Position numbers and translations under genes: made by a program. Below the pieces are notes generated by a model. That model did no database searches, had not been told where the DNA came from, and worked only from the letters and a program-made list of their open reading frames with translations. Source: an uncultured Oscillospiraceae bacterium (GTDB taxonomy: Bacteria; Bacillota; Clostridia; Oscillospirales; Oscillospiraceae). Taken from it: 64,000 bases of DNA. The stretch is from contig CAKTOH010000003.1 of NCBI GenBank assembly GCA_934589705.1, positions 1 to 64,000 on the forward strand, in the 5' to 3' direction. How positions within the stretch are numbered: the stretch's first letter is position 1; each line of letters begins with the position of its first letter. Shown here piece by piece: positions 8,987 to 17,485 of this stretch.

Positions 8987-9040
8987 TGTTTTTCCTCCTA
9001 ATTTTTATTTATTCACGCGGTTTTCCGCGAAAATAACAGA

Positions 9041-10048
9041 TTATTTCTTGACTTTCTTGGCACCCTGACGGAATACCACATCCACCAGCACAGCGCCAGC
9101 CACAATCACGCCAATGACGATTCTCTGAATGCCTACGGGAGCGCCGATAATGCCCAGGCCGTTTTCCAGGGTCTGCCACACACCGGCTCCGGCGAAAGCG
9201 CCCAGCAGCAGGCCGCTGCCGCCCAAAGGAGAGATACCGCCGATAACGCCTGCGGCTACGCCGTACATTTCGTAGCAGTTGCCCGCCTCCATGTTGCCCA
9301 TGCCTGCCTGGCCAGCCAAAATCAAACCGACAACGGAGGCGCAGAAGGCACTGATGAGATAGGCCTTGGTAGTAGTGGCAAACACATTGACGCCGGAGAG
9401 CTTGGCGGCATCCACATTGGAGCCGATGGCATAAATGTGGCGGCCGGTGCGGGTCTTGCTCATGATGAAGAACACAGCCAGGAAGATCACGAAAGCAATC
9501 CAGAAGGCATTGTAGATGCCAAGGAACTTGCCGTAGTAGAAGAAATTCTGGAAAGCGTCGCCTGCCTCTTTGCCCAAGCCGGAGACAATAGCGTCGGTGT
9601 TGCGGTTGCCGTTGGCCATGTAGGCCACGCCTCTGGCACAGAACATGGTGCCCAGGGTGGCGATGAAGGGCGGCAGCTTGAATTTGCCCACGAGAACGCC
9701 GTTGATCACGCCCACAGCCAGACAGCAGACAATGGCGGCCAGAATGGCAATGATGGCAGCCACACCCTTGCTCATCATGGTGGCGGAAATCATGGCGGAC
9801 ATCGCCACCACAGAGCCGATGGACAGGTCAATGTTGCCGGTAATCAGAATCACGCCCTGACCCACGCCCACCAGCAGATACTTGGCCATGGAGCGGAGCA
9901 GATTCAGCATGTTGTTGGTGGTGAAGATGTTAGGTTCAATCAGACCGAATACGATGTACAGCACAATCCATCCAGCGAAGCCAACCAGTGCGGCACCCAT
10001 GCCGCGGATGGAAGTCAATTTCCGTTTGTTCTCATTCAGTGTACTCAT
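9041..10048 (-). CDS. Sugar ABC transporter permease (RbsC/MglC type)
   Basis: A polytopic membrane protein of 335 residues with about eight to ten hydrophobic segments and the BPD_transp_2 hallmarks NIDLSIGSVVAMSAM, NPDTDAIVSGLG-like loop and SPLGGSGLLLGAFAGA. It forms the channel for the sugar delivered by the double binding protein. It follows the ATPase gene by 15 bases. The family includes ribose, xylose and galactose systems; the substrate is unresolved. Confidence 0.93.
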   Translation of the reverse strand: MSTLNENKRKLTSIRGMGAALVGFAGWIVLYIVFGLIEPNIFTTNNMLNLLRSMAKYLLVGVGQGVILITGNIDLSIGSVVAMSAMISATMMSKGVAAIIAILAAIVCCLAVGVINGVLVGKFKLPPFIATLGTMFCARGVAYMANGNRNTDAIVSGLGKEAGDAFQNFFYYGKFLGIYNAFWIAFVIFLAVFFIMSKTRTGRHIYAIGSNVDAAKLSGVNVFATTTKAYLISAFCASVVGLILAGQAGMGNMEAGNCYEMYGVAAGVIGGISPLGGSGLLLGAFAGAGVWQTLENGLGIIGAPVGIQRIVIGVIVAGAVLVDVVFRQGAKKVKK

Positions 10049-10063
10049 TATTTCCGCTCCTCC

Positions 10064-11590
10064 TTAGTTGGCTTCTGCCGCGAATTTATTCTCGAACTTG
10101 GTTGCCAGGGTAAGAATTTCCGTCTGGGAGGTCTGCCGCGCCATGACCTCTCCGGTGATGCGGCCGTCGCACATGACGATAATCCGGTCGGCAATACCCA
10201 TGACCTCCGGCATTTCGGAGGAGACGAACATGACCGCGATTCCCTGCTGCTTCAGCTGGTTCATCAGGTTGTAAATTTCCACCTTGGCAGCCACATCGAT
10301 GCCTCTGGTAGGCTCGTCAAAGATTACCACCCGGGAATCCCGTGCAAGCCACTTGCCAACGACCACCTTCTGCTGGTTGCCGCCGGAAAGGCCGCCGGCA
10401 TCAATCTCCACATTGGGGGTCTTGATCTTCAGATCGGAAACAGCTTTTTCGCACATGGCGTCTTCCTTCCGGCGGTTGACCACCCCCAGCTTGCTGCATA
10501 GCAAATCCAGATTTGGCAGCGCAATGTTTTCCCGGATGGGAAGCTTGGTGCACAGACCGTCCTTTTTCCGATCCTCCGGAGCCAGGACGATACCAGCCTT
10601 GATCGCGTCGGCCGGGCAGCGGATGACCACCGGCTTGCCGTCCAGGAAAATCTCACCGGATTCCTTGGGGTCCACACCGAAGATCGCCCGCGTGGTTTCT
10701 GTACGACCTGCGCCCATCAGTCCGGCGAAGCCCACGATTTCACCGGCATATACCTCGAAGTTCACATCCCGAACCATACGTCCGGCGTTCAGATTCCGAA
10801 CCTCAAAAACCTTCTCGCCCTTTTCGCATTCCACCCTGGGGAACTTCTCCTTGATTTCCCGACCCACCATGTTGGTGATGATCTCGTCCATGGTGGTTTC
10901 CTTGAAGTTCATGGAGGTAATGTACTGGCCGTCCCGCATGATGGTGACCCGGTCCACAATGTGCTGCAGTTCCTCCAGCCGGTGGGAGATGTAGACGATA
11001 CCACAGCCGTCGTCCCGGAGCTTACGGATGATTCGGAACAGCTCGTCGATTTCCTTGGCGGTCAGTGCGGAGGTAGGCTCGTCCATGATGAGAACCCGGG
11101 CGTGGATAGAAAGTGCCTTGGCGATTTCCACCATCTGCTGCTTGGACACCGGCAGATTGCCCACCGTCTCGCTGGGGGAAATGTCGATGCTCAGATCGTC
11201 CAGAATCTGCTTTGCCTCCGCCTCCATGGACTTCCGATCCACGGTGAAGCCCTTCATCTTTTCCCGGCCCAGGAACATATTTTCCGCCACGCTCAGGTGG
11301 GGGCACATATTCAGCTCCTGATGGATAATAGCAACACCCAACTGCTGCGCTTGTTTGGGACTCAGGTCATCGTAGGCTTTGCCAAAGATCTCCACTGTGC
11401 CGCTGTCTCTGGTGTAGACACCGCTGAGAATTTTCATCAGTGTGGATTTGCCCGCGCCGTTCTCTCCCAACAGAGCCATGACTTCACCGGAACGCAGTTC
11501 AAAGTGAACATTGTCCAGCGCTTTCACACCGGGGAAGCTCTTGCAAATACCCTGCATGGAAACAATGGTTTCGTTCATTTGCTCACTCAC
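10064..11590 (-). CDS. Sugar ABC transporter ATP-binding protein (RbsA/MglA type, two ATPase domains)
   Basis: A duplicated ATPase of 508 residues energising sugar import. The first domain has Walker A GENGAGKST, LPVSKQQMVEIAKAL and Walker B VLIMDEPT. The second domain has the usual degenerate P-loop of this family (GLMGAGRTE) and LSGGNQQKVVVGKWLA with VIFDEPTRGIDV. It is the first gene of the operon, behind a strong minus-strand promoter. Confidence 0.95.
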   Translation of the reverse strand: MSEQMNETIVSMQGICKSFPGVKALDNVHFELRSGEVMALLGENGAGKSTLMKILSGVYTRDSGTVEIFGKAYDDLSPKQAQQLGVAIIHQELNMCPHLSVAENMFLGREKMKGFTVDRKSMEAEAKQILDDLSIDISPSETVGNLPVSKQQMVEIAKALSIHARVLIMDEPTSALTAKEIDELFRIIRKLRDDGCGIVYISHRLEELQHIVDRVTIMRDGQYITSMNFKETTMDEIITNMVGREIKEKFPRVECEKGEKVFEVRNLNAGRMVRDVNFEVYAGEIVGFAGLMGAGRTETTRAIFGVDPKESGEIFLDGKPVVIRCPADAIKAGIVLAPEDRKKDGLCTKLPIRENIALPNLDLLCSKLGVVNRRKEDAMCEKAVSDLKIKTPNVEIDAGGLSGGNQQKVVVGKWLARDSRVVIFDEPTRGIDVAAKVEIYNLMNQLKQQGIAVMFVSSEMPEVMGIADRIIVMCDGRITGEVMARQTSQTEILTLATKFENKFAAEAN

Positions 11591-11620
11591 CTATCTAATA
11601 TTGGATTTTCACAGAAAATA

Positions 11621-11682
11621 TTGCACAGATTCCTCGTGCAAATCCTTGGCAATACTGTATCATTCTCCTATTATTTTGTCAA
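11621..11682 (-). promoter_or_regulatory. Promoter and possible operator of the sugar ABC operon
   Basis: On the minus strand TTGACA (11677-11682) and TACAGT (11654-11659) are spaced by 17 bases. Downstream of the start, 11621-11641 holds the inverted repeat TTGCAC-N9-GTGCAA, which could be an operator. The rest of the gap to the mutarotase gene is AT-rich and holds nothing else recognisable. Confidence 0.65.
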
Positions 11683-11800
11683 GTGACTTAACAATAAAAA
11701 GTATGATTTTGCTTTAAAAAACGCGTATTTCTTGCAGTTTGTACAAATTCCGAATATGTATTTAGTTTAATATGCCTATGCAAAACGGTAGAATTGGGGC

Positions 11801-11851
11801 TTGCACCAGGAAGCTGACCAGGGTAGAATACGAATAGAAACGTTTCTATTC
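11801..11851 (+). promoter_or_regulatory. Mutarotase promoter with a 20-bp palindromic operator
   Basis: TTGCAC (11801-11806), a 17-base spacer and TAGAAT (11824-11829) form the promoter. From 11832 to 11851 runs GAATAGAAACGTTTCTATTC, a perfect 20-bp palindrome with the central CG of LacI/GalR-family operators. It covers the expected transcription start, so a bound repressor would block the promoter. No LacI-family gene is present in this window. Confidence 0.75.
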
Positions 11852-11879
11852 TCTTATTTCCAATTCAGGAGGGTTTTGT

Positions 11880-12749
11880 ATGATGTTTACAATCCGCAGC
11901 GGGAGCATGACAGCCGTCATCGATTCTGTCGGCGCCCAGCTCATGAGTTTGCAGAGTGTCGATGGCACGCAGTATCTTTGGCAGGGTGACCCAAAATACT
12001 GGCCGGACCGATCATTGACCATTTTCCCCTATGTGGCACGGCTGACCGATGGCTGTTACCGGTATCGGGGGGAGTTGTACCATATGCCCATTCACGGCTT
12101 TGCACCGACGGCGGAGTTCTCCGCTGCAGAGCAGACGGATGCTGTCATAACCTTCGTGCTGGAAAGCTGCCCTGCGTTCTATGAGCAGTATCCTTTCCTG
12201 TTCCGCTATTCCATCCGTTACCGTTTGGAAAATGCCACGCTGCATGTGGAGATTACCGTGGAAAATAAAGACGAAAAAACCATGCACTTTGGTCTTGGGG
12301 GACACCCCGGAATCAATGTTCCTCTGGAGGAAGGGCTGCGCTTTGAAGACTATGTGTTAGAGGTTCCGTCCTGCCAGCCCCGGCGGATGGAATTTACCCC
12401 AGCGTGCTTCATCACCGGACGGGAACTGCCCTTCCCGATGGAATGCAATCAGCTTCCACTGTCTCACCATATGTTTGACGAGGACGCCATCGTCCTGAAA
12501 GGCATTCCCGGTGAGGTAACACTGAAAAGCTCCAAGGGTCATCGTGGCGTAACACTCATGGCCCCGGATTTCCCGATTTTCGGCTTCTGGCATATGCCCA
12601 AGACGGATGCGCCCTACATCTGCCTGGAGCCGTGGAGCAGTCTTCCATCCCATCAGGATGTGATCGAGGATTTGGAAAAACAGGCAGATCTCATTTCACT
12701 GCCAGCCATGGGTGTGTATCAGACCGCGTGGTCACTGCAATGCTTCTAA
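11880..12749 (+). CDS. Aldose 1-epimerase family protein (LacX-like)
   Basis: A mutarotase-fold protein of 289 residues that would interconvert sugar anomers in the cytoplasm. The LacX-type sequence YLWQGDPKYWPDRSLTIFPY, the histidine motif MPIHGFA and GGHPGINVPL are present. AGGAGG lies upstream of ATG ATG; the first is used. It is divergent from the sugar ABC operon and has its own promoter and operator, which suggests it belongs to the same sugar pathway. Confidence 0.88.
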   Translation: MMFTIRSGSMTAVIDSVGAQLMSLQSVDGTQYLWQGDPKYWPDRSLTIFPYVARLTDGCYRYRGELYHMPIHGFAPTAEFSAAEQTDAVITFVLESCPAFYEQYPFLFRYSIRYRLENATLHVEITVENKDEKTMHFGLGGHPGINVPLEEGLRFEDYVLEVPSCQPRRMEFTPACFITGRELPFPMECNQLPLSHHMFDEDAIVLKGIPGEVTLKSSKGHRGVTLMAPDFPIFGFWHMPKTDAPYICLEPWSSLPSHQDVIEDLEKQADLISLPAMGVYQTAWSLQCF

Positions 12750-12756
12750 TTTGAAA

Positions 12757-12806
12757 ATCCCCAGGACTTCATCTTCTTAACGGATGATGTCCTGGGGATT
12801 ATTTCG
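12757..12806 (+). terminator. Terminator of the mutarotase gene
   Basis: An 18-bp stem with one mismatch, starting AATCCCCAGGAC and ending GTCCTGGGGATT, followed by ATTTCGTTTT. Confidence 0.85.
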
Positions 12807-12812
12807 TTTTGA

Positions 12813-13037
12813 AAGGAATGCCCACAAACCATTTTCCATTTGTGGGTAGGTAGTGCGCTTCTCATAGATTGTTCTCTTTCGCCGCTGAGAATAGGGCACC
12901 TTTTCAATGATGGACAGACCATGTTCCAGACAAATCAGGTCACTCAATCTTTGAATGGCCAGTCCGGAATAATAGAAATCCTTGAATTTTTGGGCGCAGT
13001 CCAGCGTGGTGGAGTTGAAGATTATGTGATTGTGTAT
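12813..13037 (-). pseudogene. Fragment of a MobA/ICE-type relaxase
   Basis: Read on the minus strand, about 75 codons give IHNHIIFNSTTLDC, then KFKDFYYSGLAIQRLSDLIC, LEHGLSIIE and RRKRTIYEKRTTYP. HNHIIFNS is the metal-binding histidine motif of conjugative relaxases, and the following residues fit the same family. A stop codon lies just upstream in frame and there is no start, so this is a remnant of an integrative or mobilisable element. The rest of the protein is absent. Confidence 0.7.
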
Positions 13038-13167
13038 TCACACCTTAATGTAATCGAGTCCGGTTAGCGGCACCGAACGCATCATCCCTCACGGAGTGTT
13101 TTTGCGGAACAGCCTGCCTGGAACCAATCAAAATGCACCGTAGCGTACTTAAGTCCGGTCACCGGCA

Positions 13168-13213
13168 CCCAAAATCCCTGGTTTTCAGAGGATTTTGGGG
13201 CGTTTTCTTTTTT
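13168..13213 (+). terminator. Terminator-like hairpin in the gap before the sigma gene
   Basis: CCCAAAATCC pairs with GGATTTTGGG and is followed by GCGTTTTCTTTTTTT. Before it, 13050-13170 carries two similar tracts, AGTCCGGTTAGCGGCACC and AGTCCGGTCACCGGCACC, of unknown meaning. Confidence 0.65.
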
Positions 13214-13278
13214 TCGAAAAAATGTTATCATAGATGTGACTTTTGAAATCGGAAATCTTACTGTCAGGGTGAGGAATA

Positions 13279-13450
13279 ATACTATTTCTTAAGTAAAATG
13301 ATTTCATCATTTTACTTAAGCCGTTTCACGGCAGACCGCCTGGGCGGCGGTAAGAAATGTATTGACTTCGTTTTTTAGCGGCAGTGGCCGCTGGCCGCAA
13401 TCCTGCGGCCGAATAAAACGCTTTTAAGCGTTTTATTAAAAACTCGTATA
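13279..13450 (+). repeat. Diverged relative of repeat family A, upstream of sigma gene
   Basis: It starts ATACTATTTCTTAAGTAAAA and ends AAAACTCGTAT, is about 170 bp long, and has the family A architecture: an AT-rich hairpin at each end (AAGTAAAATGA/TCATTTTACTT and AATAAAACGCTT/AAGCGTTTTATT) and GC-rich hairpins in the middle. The central sequence is unrelated to family A. Confidence 0.55.
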
Positions 13451-13472
13451 AAAGAAAAGGAAGTGACCCAAA

Positions 13473-14027
13473 GTGGAAGACACCGAAATTATCGCATTGT
13501 TCTGGGTGAGAAATGAGGATGCCATCCAGGAAACGGACGCCGCCTATGGCCGGAAGCTGAATGCCTTGGCGAGAAATATTTTGCGCAGCCGGGAAGATGC
13601 GGAGGAAAGCGTGAATGATACATACTTAGAAACCTGGAAGGCGATTCCGCCCCAGCGACCCCAGTATTTCTTTGCCTTTCTTGCGTCCATCTGCCGTCAT
13701 CTGTCCCTGAACCGGCTGGACTGGAACATGGCGGCCAAGCGAAGAGCAGCGGTGGTTTCGCTGACAGAGGAGATGGAGCGGTGCATTCCCGATGCCAGTC
13801 GGGAGCGTGAAATGCGGGGGAAAGAGCTGGGGCGCATTCTGGACGGGTTTCTGGAGAGCCTACCCAAGGAGAGCCGACTGATTTTCCTGCGGCGGTATTG
13901 GTATGTGGAGACCATTGCGGAGATTGCCCAGCGATACGGCATGACGGAAAGCAAGGTGAAAATGCGGCTGAGCAGAACGAAGGAAAAGCTGCGTGCGTAT
14001 CTTCAAAAGGAGGAAATCCGGGTATGA
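13473..14027 (+). CDS. ECF-type RNA polymerase sigma factor
   Basis: An alternative sigma factor of 184 residues. Region 2 (LNALARNILRSREDAEESVNDTYLETW, about 24-50) and region 4 with its helix-turn-helix (ETIAEIAQRYGMTESKVKMRLSR, about 145-167) are both present. GTG start with AAGGAAG upstream. The next gene begins inside its stop codon (ATGA overlap) and encodes a one-helix membrane protein, the usual partner anti-sigma. The signal it senses is unknown. Confidence 0.9.
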   Translation: MEDTEIIALFWVRNEDAIQETDAAYGRKLNALARNILRSREDAEESVNDTYLETWKAIPPQRPQYFFAFLASICRHLSLNRLDWNMAAKRRAAVVSLTEEMERCIPDASREREMRGKELGRILDGFLESLPKESRLIFLRRYWYVETIAEIAQRYGMTESKVKMRLSRTKEKLRAYLQKEEIRV

Positions 14028-15226
14028 ACGGCAAGGAATTGTTTCTGGGACTATCCTACATCAATCGCAAGTACATTGAGGAAGCGGAAAAAGACACTGT
14101 GAGCAGCTTTTCAGCCAAAAAGCGCAGCCGCTTGCGCAGTCCGCTGCTGATTGCTGCCGTGATTGCCCTGACGCTGCTGCTGGTGGGCTGTGCGGTGGCG
14201 TATGCCAATGGCTGGTTCCAGCAGATTTTCTCGGCACGCAGTGAAACGCCCCTGTCCTCTGAGCAGATACAGTATATTCAGAATAACGAGCAGATTGTGG
14301 GACAGTCTCAAACCAAAAAAGATTGGACTGTCGATCTGAAATCCACTATTTGTGATGGAAGAACAGGTTATCTGGTTTTTCAGATTACCGCGCCGGATGG
14401 CATGGATCTGGAGCAGTACCTAAACCCGCCCACGTTGGATGACAAGAGACTGTCCATGGGAAATGACAGTGCCAGCCGGAAAGCCGCATATTCCTTGGCT
14501 GTCGCTTCTATCGGAACCGTAGATAGTGAGCGCAACTACTGGTATCTTGACAGTGGAGACTGGATAGCGGATGGAGATGGTCAGCCCAATACGGTTCTTT
14601 TCTGCATGACCATCCGTTGTGAAAAGATGGATCCCAACAAGCCCATGTTGCTGGAAGATCCTTTTGGAAAGGATGTATCTTTCCGCATCCGACTTATGGG
14701 TATCACCCTGGAATACAAAAATCAGGAACTGCAACGAGAAATAGAAGAAAAGTATGCCGGACAGACCTACATTGTGGACGGTGAGGAAGCCGCGGGGCTG
14801 TTCTGCTCAGACATTCTTACGGATGAGGAATGGAATTTCGATGTTACCTTTGATTCGGACAACCAGTTTATAGAGTTGATCACGCATCCTGTTTTCGCGC
14901 AAGCCAAAGTCTGGCGTTATGCGGATGAAACGCAATGGGAAACCAAGGATTCCTTGGAAGAAGTGCAGATTTCTTCTTTCCGGGTGACCCCGTTTGGCGC
15001 AAATATCACCTTTGTCCCGAAATCAGATACAATCGGCATTTCTCTGGACCTGTGGCAGGACACGGATGATGAAATATACGCCGTAATGAAGGATGAAAGC
15101 CGTATAAAACTGGATTTGACAGGGGCAGACGCAACGATTCTTCAAGCGCAGACGCCGATTGTCCTAAGTCAGTTAGATTATATTCTGCTTGAGGATGGGA
15201 CAAAACTGTTTGCTCCCAATATCTAA
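14024..15226 (+). CDS. Membrane-anchored anti-sigma factor (DUF4179-like)
   Basis: A protein of 400 residues with a short cytoplasmic N-terminus (MNGKELFLGLSYINRKYIEEAEKDT), one membrane helix at about residues 40-62 (SPLLIAAVIALTLLLVGCAV) and a large outside domain. This is the design of anti-sigma factors paired with the preceding type of sigma gene; the start overlaps the sigma stop by four bases. Its TAA stop coincides with the first base of a family A repeat. The ligand of the outside domain is unknown. Confidence 0.82.
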   Translation: MNGKELFLGLSYINRKYIEEAEKDTVSSFSAKKRSRLRSPLLIAAVIALTLLLVGCAVAYANGWFQQIFSARSETPLSSEQIQYIQNNEQIVGQSQTKKDWTVDLKSTICDGRTGYLVFQITAPDGMDLEQYLNPPTLDDKRLSMGNDSASRKAAYSLAVASIGTVDSERNYWYLDSGDWIADGDGQPNTVLFCMTIRCEKMDPNKPMLLEDPFGKDVSFRIRLMGITLEYKNQELQREIEEKYAGQTYIVDGEEAAGLFCSDILTDEEWNFDVTFDSDNQFIELITHPVFAQAKVWRYADETQWETKDSLEEVQISSFRVTPFGANITFVPKSDTIGISLDLWQDTDDEIYAVMKDESRIKLDLTGADATILQAQTPIVLSQLDYILLEDGTKLFAPNI

Positions 15227-15556
15227 TACTATTTCCTGATTAAAATCTTAATTTTAATCAGGAAGGCATCGCCTGAAGGCGCTGCCAGTTTTGTGATTTA
15301 TAAGGAAAGAAATCACAAAACAAGTCTCATATGAACTCCATGCCCTTCAGGCAATTAAAATCTTTTTTAAAGATTTTAGGGTCTATCTGAAAACCGTCAA
15401 CACGCCCAAACAGCGGGTCTTTTCCACCTGCTGGGCACCATTTTTTCTTGCAATACCCAGAGTATTCCTGCAAAAAAATGGCTTCATCAGGCGGAAAATC
15501 CCTCGCCGTTGGTCATATTTCCGGTTTTCAGATAGACCCTAATTGGAGTTCAGTAT
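15226..15556 (+). repeat. Family A repeat, copy 2, interrupted by a nested element
   Basis: The left part runs 15226-15378 and the right part 15540-15556 (TAATTGGAGTTCAGTAT). Joined, they reproduce the approximately 170-bp family A sequence. The interruption is the element at 15379-15539. Confidence 0.93.
15379..15539. mobile_element. 161-bp MITE with perfect 18-bp ends, nested in a family A repeat
   Basis: The left end GGGTCTATCTGAAAACCG (15379-15396) and right end CGGTTTTCAGATAGACCC (15522-15539) are exact inverted repeats. The dinucleotide TA stands on both sides (15377-15378, 15540-15541) and only one TA is present in intact family A copies, so TA is the target duplication. No reading frame of a transposase is present; TA duplication is typical of IS630/Tc1-mariner-mobilised elements. 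Confidence 0.9.
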
Positions 15557-15664
15557 AAGACCGTTCAGCGGCAGGACGGGGCAGCCTTGTTTGACACACA
15601 GTCAAACGCAAACCCGTTAAATGTGTCAGCCCGGCATTTCCACCGGGAGCTATGCAAGCCGGGA

Positions 15665-15729
15665 TTGCGAAATTTGGGGGAATATGGTATATTCTAGGCA
15701 GAAGGTCAGCAGTCGGGGGATAGCTGACC
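15665..15729 (+). promoter_or_regulatory. Promoter and leader hairpin of the reductase gene
   Basis: TTGCGA (15665-15670) and TATATT (15688-15693) with 17-base spacing. The expected transcript begins with an inverted repeat GGTCAGC...GCTGACC (15704-15710, 15723-15729), and further upstream TTTGAC-N5-GTCAAA is an inverted repeat. The hairpins suggest control, but no known riboswitch is recognised. Confidence 0.55.
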
Positions 15730-15782
15730 GATAGAGAAGACCCCTGGGGTCAAACAATGTTATCTCAGAAAGGAATTGCGCT

Positions 15783-16898
15783 ATGGATATTTTTGGAACC
15801 GATAAGAAGCTGGGCTTTGGCTGTATGCGTCTGCCTATGCAGGGCGAAGAGGTGGACATTGCCGAAATGAATCGGATGGTGGACGCCTTTCTGGATGCTG
15901 GCTTCCACTATTTTGACACCGCTCACGGCTATTTGCAGGGCAAAAGCGAGACGGCTCTGAAGACCTGCCTGACCAGCCGGTATCCCCGTGACCGGTACAT
16001 TCTGACAAACAAGCTGTCCGGAAATTTCTTCAAAACCGAGGCGGATATCCGACCCCTCTTTGAAAGCCAGCTGGAGGCCTGCGGGGTGGATTATTTCGAC
16101 TTCTACCTGATGCACGCCCAGAGCGCGGAGAATTATCCCCATTACAAAAAGTGCCGCGCCTATGAGACTGCCTTCGCCCTGAAGGCCGAGGGAAAGGTGC
16201 GCCATGTGGGTCTTTCCTTCCATGACCGCCCGGAAATGCTGGATCAGATTCTGACGGAGTATCCCCAGGTGGAAGCCGTGCAGATCCAGTTCAACTACGC
16301 CGACTACAATGACCCCGGGGTTCAGAGCCGAGCCTGCTATGAGGTCTGCCGGAAGCATGGCAAGCCCATTATCGTCATGGAGCCGGTGAAGGGCGGCAGC
16401 CTGGTGAATCTGCCAAAGGAGGCTGAGGCCATTCTGAAGGAACTTCATGGCGGAAGCCTTGCCAGCTACGCCGTGCGCTTTGCCGCGGGCTTTCCGGGAA
16501 TCCGGATGGTGCTGTCCGGCATGAGCGACCTGGCGCAGATGGAAGACAATCTTTCCTATATGAAGGATTTCCGGCCTCTGAACGGGCAGGAGCAGGCTGC
16601 CGTGGAGAAGGTTCAGGCCATTTTCCACAACAAGGATCTGATTCCCTGCACCGGCTGCCGGTACTGCACCGACGGCTGCCCCCAGCAGATTTCCATTCCC
16701 GATCTCTTTGCCACCATGAACGCCAAGCGGGTGAATCACGACGAAAATGCGGATCATGATTACAACGAAATCCACACCCGCCCCGGCACCAAGGCTTCCG
16801 ACTGCGTCAAGTGCGGCAAGTGTGAGAAGGTCTGCCCCCAGCACCTGCCCATCCGGAAGCTTCTGGAGAACGTGGCCAAGGAATTCGAGAAAGTGTAA
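15783..16898 (+). CDS. Aldo/keto reductase with C-terminal 4Fe-4S domain
   Basis: A 371-residue oxidoreductase. The N-terminal barrel has LGFGCMRLP, FDTAHGY and GLSFHD; the C-terminal part, from about residue 285, has cysteine clusters CTGCRYCTDGCP and CVKCGKCEKVCP that bind two iron-sulfur clusters. This ferredoxin-like class is common in anaerobes; substrates are not known. AAAGGA stands before the ATG. The next gene starts 13 bases after its stop. Confidence 0.92.
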   Translation: MDIFGTDKKLGFGCMRLPMQGEEVDIAEMNRMVDAFLDAGFHYFDTAHGYLQGKSETALKTCLTSRYPRDRYILTNKLSGNFFKTEADIRPLFESQLEACGVDYFDFYLMHAQSAENYPHYKKCRAYETAFALKAEGKVRHVGLSFHDRPEMLDQILTEYPQVEAVQIQFNYADYNDPGVQSRACYEVCRKHGKPIIVMEPVKGGSLVNLPKEAEAILKELHGGSLASYAVRFAAGFPGIRMVLSGMSDLAQMEDNLSYMKDFRPLNGQEQAAVEKVQAIFHNKDLIPCTGCRYCTDGCPQQISIPDLFATMNAKRVNHDENADHDYNEIHTRPGTKASDCVKCGKCEKVCPQHLPIRKLLENVAKEFEKV

Positions 16899-16911
16899 GG
16901 AGATGAAGGCT

Positions 16912-17388
16912 ATGTTTCGACCCATGCGAAGAAAAAACCGGGAAATTCCCCGGGAGCAGGCCCAGGCGGTGCTGAAAACGGCCCGGTGGGGCGTGCTGGC
17001 GATGAACGGAGAGAACGGCTATCCCTATGCCATCCCTCTGAACTTCCGCTATGACGAAAACGAGGAGAAAATCTATTTCCACGGAGCCAGAGCCGGATAT
17101 AAGGCGGAAGCTATCCGGGCCTGCGATCAGGTGTGCTTCACGGCCTGCGGTGAGGAAACCGTGAAGCAGGAGGCATGGGCGCCCTTTGTCAAGAGCGCGG
17201 TGGCCTATGGCCGGTGCCATCCGGTGGAAGACAGGGGCGTGGCCATGGAGCAGCTCAGAAGACTTGCCGGGAAGTACTTTCCGGATGCGGAAACCGTGGA
17301 GGCGGAGATGGTCAAGGCGGGAAAGACTGTCCAGATGTATGTCATTGAAATCGAGCACCTGACGGGAAAAGAGATTCAGGAGCGGTAG
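16912..17388 (+). CDS. Pyridoxamine 5'-phosphate oxidase-family flavoprotein
   Basis: A 158-residue split-barrel protein of the FMN-binding NimA/PNPOx group: it opens with FRPMRRKNREI, then AVLKTARWGVLAMNGENGYPYAIPLNF and FHGARAGYKAEAI. Members reduce nitro compounds or bind flavin; the precise role is unknown. ATG 16912 is preferred over ATG 16903, because the AAGGAG touches the latter and is nine bases from the former. It follows the iron-sulfur reductase closely and is probably in the same transcript. Confidence 0.83.
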   Translation: MFRPMRRKNREIPREQAQAVLKTARWGVLAMNGENGYPYAIPLNFRYDENEEKIYFHGARAGYKAEAIRACDQVCFTACGEETVKQEAWAPFVKSAVAYGRCHPVEDRGVAMEQLRRLAGKYFPDAETVEAEMVKAGKTVQMYVIEIEHLTGKEIQER

Positions 17389-17433
17389 GCGGTTCCGGAG
17401 GCACCGGAAAGGTTTAAGCTTTCCTTAACCCGG

Positions 17434-17462
17434 TTGACTTTTCCGGGAGAAGCGGATATCAT
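17434..17462 (+). promoter_or_regulatory. Promoter of the lipoprotein gene
   Basis: TTGACT (17434-17439) and TATCAT (17457-17462) are separated by 17 bases, just upstream of the AGGAGG of the next gene. Confidence 0.6.
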
Positions 17463-17485
17463 GTGCCTCGTCAGGAGGAATGACT

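Noticed and set aside
7982..9001. Long plus-strand frame opposite the double binding-protein gene
   Set aside because: Low-complexity Gly/His/Asp translation from the reverse of the duplicated receptor.
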